NCBI GenBank assembly: GCA_017476005.1
Contig: JAFVEM010000067.1
Span: 1 to 48,336, forward strand
Direction of reading: 5' to 3'
Length of the DNA: 48,336 nucleotides
From: Selenomonadaceae bacterium
Lineage (GTDB): Bacteria > Bacillota > Negativicutes > Selenomonadales > Selenomonadaceae
Positions within the stretch are counted from its first letter, which is position 1; each line of letters begins with the position of its first letter. Shown here piece by piece: positions 18,207 to 24,543 of this stretch. The translations under genes were made by a program, and so were the position numbers. Under the pieces are notes generated by a model. That model saw only the letters and a list, made by a program, of their open reading frames with translations, did not search any database and was not told the origin of the DNA.

Positions 18207-18272
18207 GGCTCAGCCTCCATTTTATATCGGTCGCTTACTATATTTTTGCGTCTTGCGCTTGAAAAATGTTTT

Positions 18273-18725
18273 TTATTCGGAGGTGCAAAAGATGTGGAGA
18301 CGACCGTTTTGGTCTTCAATTCGGAGATTACGAATTAGGCTTTCCGTATCGGGAACATTGACGTTGAAACTGTGGTTTTGATCGTCGACTTCATAGATCA
18401 TATTGCTAAACATCGTAGCGCTTAGCAGTAACTGACACGGCAACTCGTGTAATGATGCCAGTATAGGGAAATTAGGGTAAATCAAATCGCCGATCTGAAA
18501 TGTTGGGATACTGTAAAGATTGCCAGTGGTCATGCCGCCAAATCCACCGAAAGGTTTATCTTGGGCAACGAGAATGCCGCCAACCCGTCGTAAATCATCT
18601 TCTTCGGAAACCCAGATAGGAAATAACGCCCCGGTGTCCAACATCGCGTCCAAATTATGAAAATTTTTGAGTCTGACAATCGGTCTCTGTTCTGCCTTGT
18701 CAAGTGGCAAAGTAAATTGCTTCAT
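18273..18725 (-). CDS. Retropepsin-like aspartic protease domain protein, copy 1
   Basis: 150 residues. AMLDTGALFPIW carries the aspartic protease triad Asp30-Thr-Gly at the position expected for a clan AA (retroviral-type) subunit. FGGFGGMTTG could be the flap, and LLSATMFSNMIYEVDDQNHSF corresponds to the second conserved strand. Such proteins act as dimers. No signal peptide, so it should be cytoplasmic. It follows the 69-residue protein by 9 bases, with GAGGTGA before the ATG. A second copy at 22144-22596 is about half identical. Substrate unknown. Confidence 0.8.
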   Translation of the reverse strand: MKQFTLPLDKAEQRPIVRLKNFHNLDAMLDTGALFPIWVSEEDDLRRVGGILVAQDKPFGGFGGMTTGNLYSIPTFQIGDLIYPNFPILASLHELPCQLLLSATMFSNMIYEVDDQNHSFNVNVPDTESLIRNLRIEDQNGRLHIFCTSE

Positions 18726-18734
18726 AAAGTCACC

Positions 18735-18944
18735 TCAGTACAAGTTCCAAGGGCAGGTATAACGGGTAAACACATCTTCACCAGCAATCTGACGCGGCAA
18801 AAATGCGTGGTCTGAATTGCTTGTGCCAATCACCACCGCCGAGCGAATATTGGAATCATCCTCCCAGTCAATCTGCGACAAACCTACCCATTTATCGGGA
18901 TATTTTGCCGCGATCTCATTCCACGTCAGGCGTTCATTGTCCAT
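18735..18944 (-). CDS. 69-residue protein, copy A (partner of the retropepsin-like protein)
   Basis: 69 residues beginning MDNERLTWNEIAAKYPDKWV and ending in an aromatic WNLY. The middle alternates short strands (RSAVVIGTSN). AAGGAGGTTATAGGCC precedes the ATG. Two other copies (21849-22058 and 22606-22815) share the start and the KYPDKWVG motif. Small proteins with a 'kYPdeWV' motif next to retropepsin-like genes occur in other bacteria by my recollection, without known function. It begins 20 bases after the stop of the restriction-modification gene. Confidence 0.75.
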   Translation of the reverse strand: MDNERLTWNEIAAKYPDKWVGLSQIDWEDDSNIRSAVVIGTSNSDHAFLPRQIAGEDVFTRYTCPWNLY

Positions 18945-18964
18945 GGCCTATAACCTCCTTAAAT

Positions 18965-21760
18965 TTACTTCGCCAGTTCCACATACATTTCCATAAGCCG
19001 CGCCACGATATAGCTTTCGTCCTCCATGCGCTTTGCGTCAAAACCATAAGCGAGCATGACGGCTTTATCGTTCATTCGGTGAGCCTTGCGGAGTTCCGGC
19101 GGCATAAGCGCGTCATCATATAAATCGGAAAGTGTCGCCTCCGCCTCTTTGGCTCGCGCGTCTAAAATTACTCGCGCCGTCTCTTCTATGACGGCTTTTT
19201 GTTTTTCCGTGGGGTTTGGCCAAGGGAAATTATTGTAAACTATTTTTTTGGAGTAACGATAGTCGCTTTTAAGTCGCCCAGCTACCACTCTCGTCCAGGC
19301 CATGTGAACGTTGCTTTCGAGTATGCCGAAGTGGTAAAGAGTGGCTTGAGGGGCGATGTGTACCGAATCTGAAGCCAAGGCGGCCGGGGGCATAAACGCC
19401 ATAGGGATATATTCTCTTTTCTCCGACGATACGCGGGGAATAATCAAGTACTGGCTGTCCGGCATATTCTCTACATGAAACCGCGTCGGCTGGTCGGCTA
19501 GCTTGCGTGTCCCTGCGCTTTGGCTGGCCAATCGAAAGGCTCGCACGGCCTCCACACGTTTTTTGCACAGAGGCATTTTTTTTAGTTCGGTCAAAGGACA
19601 ATCGCCGAGCCATAAACAATAACGCACCTGACGATTGATAAATTCCCACGAGCCATACCACTGTTTGAAGAATTTGGCGGCGGCAGGTTCCTGTTTAATG
19701 AACGCCTCCATTTCTTCCTTGGTAAACAAATAATTGCCATTGTCGATGGGCTTGTTGCCAATACCGATGTCCGGCACAGCGCACAAAGGATTATTGCGGT
19801 TTTCTACAAATACATTTTCCGCATCGAGCAAATAACCGTTGATATTTTTCGCCACCATCACTTGCCGGTCAGAAAAAATTCGCTTGGGGGCAGTGTTATC
19901 CGCCGCGCTAAAACCGACAATCACACAATGCACATGAGCCATTTGCGTTGACTCGCTGTCCCAACGAAAAGTGCGATAAGCAAAGTCTATGTGTACGCCG
20001 CCGGCAAAGAGCGGTTTCCATAGAATTGCCACTAAGTCCCCTTGGCAAATAGAATTAGTAGAAACCAAAGCGGCGCGGATAGGCGTGTTTTGGCAAAAAT
20101 CAGCGGCTTTCTTGTACCAGCAGCAAACATAATCGAGATTCCCCAGATTTTTCCAGCCGTGAAAAAGGCGCTCCACATCTGCTTTTTGTTCTTTACTCAT
20201 AAGTCTTGCGCCCACAAAGGGCGGATTACCCATAATAAAACTGCACTCGCTTGGCGGCAAAATATCGCGCCAATCAAGCCGCAGAGCATTACCCTCGCTA
20301 ATGTTCGTATAACTTTTAAGGGGGAAAAAAGCAAAATGCGTATGAAAAATGCTCTCCGTTTCTTCGAGCATCTGCGCTTCGGCTATCCATAGCGCCGTCC
20401 GCGCTACCGCCACCGCAAAATCATTTATTTCGATGCCATAAAACTGCGCGAGACTTACCTTAATGGGCGTAAATTCTTCGCCATATTCAAAGGCTTGCAT
20501 ATTTAATTGTAGCTCGCGTAAAATTTCGTTTTCCAAGTGACGAAGTGAAAGATAGCTCTCCGTCAAAAAATTACCGCTACCACAGGCCGGATCTAAAAAT
20601 TTCAGCTCGGCCATTTCTTTTTGCAAAGCAAACAATCTATCGCGCCGAGCTTTTACGGTTTTATAGTGCTGACCTTTATAGCTTAGAGCTTCGGCGAGCT
20701 TTGCTTTTAAGTCGTCTAAGAACAGCGGATCGATGACTTTATGAATATTTTCGGTGGAGGTGTAGTGCATCCCACCGCTACGCCGAGTGATAGGATTAAG
20801 GGTTGATTCAAAAATCGCGCCAAAGATGGTGGGATTGATTTTTGACCAGTCGAAATAGGCGCTGGCTTGATAGAGTTTGGCGGCTATTTCCTCGTTTAGA
20901 TAGGGGATTTGTCGTGTTAGCTTGCTACGGCTGTCGGTAAAAAGATCGCCGTTCACATAGGGAAAGGCGGCGAGATTCTTTTTCATGTAAGGGTCGCGTT
21001 TATCCTCCGGGGTGGTTAAGGTTTCAAACAGGCTAATGAGAGCTTCGCGCATATTTTCCGGCTTGAAACTTTTGAGATATTCGCGATACATCCCATACTT
21101 GCCAAAAACTCCGGCATCATCAGCATACATACAAAACACCAAGCGCACGCAAAACTTATTGAGATTCTGCATGGTTTCGGCGCTGTCGGTATCAATATAG
21201 TTCTGTTTGAGGTCGTCATATATATCGCGGATGATTTCACCGGCCTTGACGGATATTTCCTCCGGTTTAATGGGAGTTTTAGCGGTATCCACCAAAAATT
21301 CCAAGCGGTGATATTCCCTCGGCAGGTCTTTAAGATAGATTATTTCCGGGTATTTTTCCGCGTCCTCCCTGTTCATATCATAGACGCGGAACTCGGCAAA
21401 ATTACAGGTGACAATATAGCGCGGTTGCTTATCGTAAATTTGATTAAAGGCATACCACTTGGCCTGCTCAAAGGGGGTGCGTTCATGGCCGTCGGCTTGT
21501 TTGATTTTCTTGGTAAGATCAACGCCGAGGCTTTTTTGTTCGATGGTGACGTGGGTATCGGGAATACGAACATCGAGAAAACTCGTGTGCGTAATTTTCA
21601 CTTGCTCTTCAAACAGCACATACTTGGCCACCTCTGGCACGCCAAGAACATCGCCGAGAAGCTCTGCCCAAAAAAGTTGAGTCTCGCCCTTCTCATAGCC
21701 TTTACCCTGCCAATAGTCGGCAAATTTCTGCGCCGCCGCTTTTTGTTCCTCCTCCGTCAA
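18965..21760 (-). CDS. MmeI-like type IIG restriction-modification enzyme
   Basis: 931 residues, close to MmeI (about 920). Start TTG 21760, seven bases after GGAGG; an upstream extension to 21943 would run through a repeat and the neighbouring gene. Domains in order: N-terminal PD-ExK nuclease with Asp63 and Glu74-Gln-Lys76 (FLDVRIPD, TIEQKSLG); a helical spacer; an N6-adenine methyltransferase with motif I DPACGSGNFL and motif IV NPPF; then a target-recognition and C-terminal region. One polypeptide both methylates and cuts, so no separate methylase is needed. All key residues are present, so it looks intact. Recognition sequence unknown. Confidence 0.9.
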   Translation of the reverse strand: MTEEEQKAAAQKFADYWQGKGYEKGETQLFWAELLGDVLGVPEVAKYVLFEEQVKITHTSFLDVRIPDTHVTIEQKSLGVDLTKKIKQADGHERTPFEQAKWYAFNQIYDKQPRYIVTCNFAEFRVYDMNREDAEKYPEIIYLKDLPREYHRLEFLVDTAKTPIKPEEISVKAGEIIRDIYDDLKQNYIDTDSAETMQNLNKFCVRLVFCMYADDAGVFGKYGMYREYLKSFKPENMREALISLFETLTTPEDKRDPYMKKNLAAFPYVNGDLFTDSRSKLTRQIPYLNEEIAAKLYQASAYFDWSKINPTIFGAIFESTLNPITRRSGGMHYTSTENIHKVIDPLFLDDLKAKLAEALSYKGQHYKTVKARRDRLFALQKEMAELKFLDPACGSGNFLTESYLSLRHLENEILRELQLNMQAFEYGEEFTPIKVSLAQFYGIEINDFAVAVARTALWIAEAQMLEETESIFHTHFAFFPLKSYTNISEGNALRLDWRDILPPSECSFIMGNPPFVGARLMSKEQKADVERLFHGWKNLGNLDYVCCWYKKAADFCQNTPIRAALVSTNSICQGDLVAILWKPLFAGGVHIDFAYRTFRWDSESTQMAHVHCVIVGFSAADNTAPKRIFSDRQVMVAKNINGYLLDAENVFVENRNNPLCAVPDIGIGNKPIDNGNYLFTKEEMEAFIKQEPAAAKFFKQWYGSWEFINRQVRYCLWLGDCPLTELKKMPLCKKRVEAVRAFRLASQSAGTRKLADQPTRFHVENMPDSQYLIIPRVSSEKREYIPMAFMPPAALASDSVHIAPQATLYHFGILESNVHMAWTRVVAGRLKSDYRYSKKIVYNNFPWPNPTEKQKAVIEETARVILDARAKEAEATLSDLYDDALMPPELRKAHRMNDKAVMLAYGFDAKRMEDESYIVARLMEMYVELAK

Positions 21761-21794
21761 ACTTACACCTCCTTTCTTTTTGGGGGATATTTTT

Positions 21795-21842
21795 TTGGGG
21801 CTTTGCCCCAAACCCCACTGGGGGAAATGATTTCCCCAGCCA
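21795..21842 (-). repeat. Dispersed two-hairpin repeat, copy 2
   Basis: On the minus strand: CTGGGGAAATCATTTCCCCC, then GTGGGGTTTGGGGCAAAGCC. It lies between the 69-residue gene copy B and the restriction-modification gene. Confidence 0.85.
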
Positions 21843-21848
21843 CTCGCC

Positions 21849-22058
21849 TCAGTATAAATTATTCGGCGTGGTGTACATTGCGCACACATCTTCACCATCA
21901 CAAGCACGAAACATAAACTCTTCGCCATCATCGCTGGCACCAATCACCACCGCCGAACGCACATTGGCATCGTTTTTCCATTCAATCTGCGACATTCCCA
22001 CCCACTTATCCGGGTACTTTTTCACAATCTCGCTCCACGCCAGGCGTTCATTGTCCAT
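21849..22058 (-). CDS. 69-residue protein, copy B
   Basis: 69 residues from ATG 22058 (MDNERLAWSEIVKKYPDKWV), with AAGGAGGTTATGGGTC upstream. Closer to copy C than to copy A (VKKYPDKWVGMS, VRSAVVIGAS). Unlike copies A and C it is not followed by a retropepsin-like gene: a dispersed repeat and the restriction-modification gene come next. This fits a deletion or insertion after module duplication. Confidence 0.75.
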   Translation of the reverse strand: MDNERLAWSEIVKKYPDKWVGMSQIEWKNDANVRSAVVIGASDDGEEFMFRACDGEDVCAMYTTPNNLY

Positions 22059-22078
22059 GACCCATAACCTCCTTAAAT

Positions 22079-22120
22079 TTACTTCGCCAGTTCCACACAC
22101 GTTTCTATAAGCCACGCCAC
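22079..22120 (-). pseudogene. Leftover 3' end of a second restriction-modification gene
   Basis: The minus strand reads VAWLIETCVELAK and stop, matching the C-terminus VARLMEMYVELAK of the intact enzyme, in the same position relative to the 69-residue gene (20 bases upstream). Nothing further upstream matches; the retropepsin-like gene copy 2 begins 24 bases away. Confidence 0.75.
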
Positions 22121-22143
22121 TAAAGACATGGCTTTTTAGTTTG

Positions 22144-22596
22144 TTACTCCGATGTGCAGAAGATGTGAAGGCGACCGTTTTCTATTCTCACATTCAGCGG
22201 ACGAATCAAACTTTCCTCATCGGGAATGGTAAAATTAAGACGGTGGTTTTTGTCATCAATTTCGTAGATGAGATTACTGAACATAGTAGCGCTAAGAAGT
22301 ATCTGACATGGCAGTTTGCGCGGCGACGCTATAACCGGGAATTGAGGAAAGACGAGTTGCCCCACACAAAAATTCGGAATGCGATAAAGATTGCCCTTGG
22401 TCATACCACCGAACCCACCGAAGGGAACATCCGCCCGTTCAAACGTGCCGCCTAGCTTGCAAAGCCATTTTTCATCATCAACCCAAATCGGAAACAAAGC
22501 TCCCGTGTCAAGCATAGCATTTACGACATTAGGTTGATTTAAGATAGCAATGGGACGTTGAGCCACTGCGCTGAGTTCTAGCGTAAATTGCTTCAT
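22144..22596 (-). CDS. Retropepsin-like aspartic protease domain protein, copy 2
   Basis: 150 residues with the same plan as copy 1: Asp30-Thr-Gly in AMLDTGALFPIW, flap FGGFGGMTKGNLY, and LLSATMFSNLIYEIDDKNH. The ends (MKQFTL, RLHIFCTSE) are identical, while the body has diverged, so both copies seem to be under selection. GAGGTGA precedes the ATG. It follows copy C of the 69-residue gene by 9 bases, the same spacing as in the other pair. Confidence 0.8.
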   Translation of the reverse strand: MKQFTLELSAVAQRPIAILNQPNVVNAMLDTGALFPIWVDDEKWLCKLGGTFERADVPFGGFGGMTKGNLYRIPNFCVGQLVFPQFPVIASPRKLPCQILLSATMFSNLIYEIDDKNHRLNFTIPDEESLIRPLNVRIENGRLHIFCTSE

Positions 22597-22605
22597 TATG
22601 TCACC

Positions 22606-22815
22606 TCAGTACAAATTGTCTGGAGTGGTGTACATGGTAAAAACATCCTCTCCGTCCCACGCGCGTGACAAAAATTCGCCGCCGTTATCACTGGTGCCGA
22701 TAACTACCGCCGAGCGAACATTGGCCGAATTTTTCCAGTCAATTTTGCTCATTCCCACCCACTTATCCGGGTACTTTTTCACAATTTCGCTCCACGTCAG
22801 GCGTTCATTGTCCAT
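22606..22815 (-). CDS. 69-residue protein, copy C
   Basis: 69 residues (MDNERLTWSEIVKKYPDKWV start, YTTPDNLY end), with AAGGAGGTTATAGGCC before the ATG. First gene of the upstream module with retropepsin-like copy 2. The bases before it still carry the last codons of a restriction-modification gene. Confidence 0.75.
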   Translation of the reverse strand: MDNERLTWSEIVKKYPDKWVGMSKIDWKNSANVRSAVVIGTSDNGGEFLSRAWDGEDVFTMYTTPDNLY

Positions 22816-22835
22816 GGCCTATAACCTCCTTAAAT

Positions 22836-22856
22836 TTACTTCGCCGGTGCCACACA
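22836..22856 (-). pseudogene. Shorter leftover 3' end of a third restriction-modification gene copy
   Basis: The minus strand reads CVAPAK and stop, against CVELAK in the leftover at 22079, followed by the same TTTAAGGAGGTTAT spacer before the ATG. Homology is lost beyond about 22856, where a different repeat begins. Confidence 0.5.
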
Positions 22857-22877
22857 ATTTTTCCTATAGTGAATGTC

Positions 22878-22934
22878 GCTCAGCCTCCCTCTTAGAGGGA
22901 GGTGTCAGCCGCTAGGCTGACGGAGGGAGTACGC
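22878..22934 (-). repeat. Double-hairpin intergenic repeat, copy 1
   Basis: On the minus strand: GTACTCCCTCC, hairpin GTCAGCCTAGCGGCTGAC, then hairpin CCTCCCTCTAAGAGGGAGG. A related copy in the opposite orientation lies at 31937-31990. Elements of this kind are widespread in Firmicutes genomes by my knowledge. It touches the stop of the histidine kinase gene and may terminate it. Confidence 0.75.
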
Positions 22935-24542
22935 TTATTTATTCTCCGCTATATAATTATTGATGGTGGCGATGAGGTGAGCGATGTCGAAGGGTTTGGC
23001 CACATGATTGTTCATGCCGCTTTCCATGCTTTTGGCTCGGTCTTGAGGTAGCGCGTTGGCCGACAGGGCGATGATGGGCAGTCTGTCCGTGTCCGGGCGT
23101 TTTAGAGCGCGAATGGCTCGGGTGGCCTCGTAACCGTTCATCACCGGCATTTGAATGTCCATCAGCACTAGGTCGTAATACCCCGGCGGCCTCTTGCGTA
23201 CCGCCTCTACCGCGTCGCAACCGTCAACCACCGATTCCACCGCGAACCCGGCCTCTTGCAAAATCGCCTCCGCCAGCATCCGATTCACTTCTATATCCTC
23301 CACCAAGAGGATGCGACTGGCCGTGGTCGGCTGCTTCGACGCTTCCGGCGACAACGACAGGGGCTTTTTGTCTTTCACCACCAAACGCAAGGGGATTTCC
23401 ACCGTAAAAGAAGATCCCTTCCCCTTGACGCTTTCGGCCTGTATGGAACCGCCCATGAGGTCTAGGAGCCGTCGAATGATGGTCAGCCCCAAGCCCGTAC
23501 CCAAATAGCCGGTTTTGGTGGAAGTAACCTCGCGCTCAAAGGCCTCGTACATGCGTCCTAAAAATTCTTCGCTCATGCCGATGCCCGTATCGGTGACGGT
23601 AATGGCGTAGCGGCCGTAGCCGGAAGCCGACACGCTTTTTTGCCGCGCCTTGAGGGTTATTTTCCCTTGGGGCGTAAATTTTACCGCGTTGTTCAGCAGA
23701 TTTCCCAAAATGCGTCGGAAACGCAGGGGATCAAGATAGACCTCTCCGGGGGGCAAATCTATGTCCTTTTCCAAGGCCAGTCGCTTTTCTTCGATTTGGG
23801 GCAGAAACATTTCCAAAGTCCGCTCAATCTCTTGTTCCAGTAGGCAAGCCTCGGGATTTATTACCACCTGCCCACAGTCAATCTCGCTCATTTCCAGTAG
23901 GTCGTCGATTAAAGCCAGCAGGTAGTGACTGGATTCGTCGATGCGGTCGAGATAATCTCGCAGGAGTTCCGGCTCGTGCCGGTGACGTTTGGCCAGCGAC
24001 GTAAACCCCATAATGGCATTCATGGGGGTGCGGATGTCGTGGGAAATGTTGAAAAGAAAAGCGGATTTTTGCGCGTTTAATTCCTTCTCCCGTTCCAAAG
24101 CCAACTGAGTTTTGAGTTGTTTGGCCGTCTCGCGCCGTTTTTCCGTGATGTCCCAAATCAAAACGTAGAACACATCGCCGTTGTCCTCGGTATGCACCAA
24201 GCGGCCGGAATCATCTATCCAACGAATTTGTCCGTCCTTGCGTTTAATGCGATATTCCACTAAATCTAGGTTGTACCTGTGTTCGGTTATTTGGCGAGCG
24301 ATGGAGGCTTGCACCGCGTCCAAGTCGTCGGGATGCACCATGCCGGGGAAAGTGTTGCCGGTGAGCTTTTGAAATTCCTCCCACGTCTCGCATCCGAAAA
24401 TATCCAATACCATGTCGTTGGCGTAGAGAATTTTTTCCTCGCCGTAGGCTTGATAGATGAAAAAGCCGCCGGGAGTGCGCTCCGCCAGTTCCGTCACTAG
24501 GGCTAAGGCCACGCCCTCTTTTGCTGCCGTTGCTCCGTTCAT
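22935..24542 (-). CDS. PAS-domain hybrid histidine kinase
   Basis: 535 residues, no membrane span. PAS domain at about 20-140 (YRIKRKDGQIRWIDDSGRLV), then the phosphorylated His in FNISHDIRTPMNAI near 170, an ATPase domain (NLLNNAVKF, DTGIGMSEEF, GTGLGLTI) and a receiver domain (ILLVEDIEVNRML; Asp in LVLMDIQMPVMNG). As a cytoplasmic hybrid kinase it needs a phosphotransfer partner. It starts one base after the stop of the permease-kinase gene, and its receiver is very similar to that of the neighbour (MPVMNGYEATRAIRALK in both), so the pair arose by duplication and likely works together. Confidence 0.93.
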   Translation of the reverse strand: MNGATAAKEGVALALVTELAERTPGGFFIYQAYGEEKILYANDMVLDIFGCETWEEFQKLTGNTFPGMVHPDDLDAVQASIARQITEHRYNLDLVEYRIKRKDGQIRWIDDSGRLVHTEDNGDVFYVLIWDITEKRRETAKQLKTQLALEREKELNAQKSAFLFNISHDIRTPMNAIMGFTSLAKRHRHEPELLRDYLDRIDESSHYLLALIDDLLEMSEIDCGQVVINPEACLLEQEIERTLEMFLPQIEEKRLALEKDIDLPPGEVYLDPLRFRRILGNLLNNAVKFTPQGKITLKARQKSVSASGYGRYAITVTDTGIGMSEEFLGRMYEAFEREVTSTKTGYLGTGLGLTIIRRLLDLMGGSIQAESVKGKGSSFTVEIPLRLVVKDKKPLSLSPEASKQPTTASRILLVEDIEVNRMLAEAILQEAGFAVESVVDGCDAVEAVRKRPPGYYDLVLMDIQMPVMNGYEATRAIRALKRPDTDRLPIIALSANALPQDRAKSMESGMNNHVAKPFDIAHLIATINNYIAENK

Positions 24543-24543
24543 T

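Noticed and set aside
21761-21943. N-terminal extension of the restriction-modification gene
   Set aside because: The extension translates a dispersed repeat and the neighbouring 69-residue gene in another frame; TTG 21760 has a proper ribosome binding site and gives the family length.
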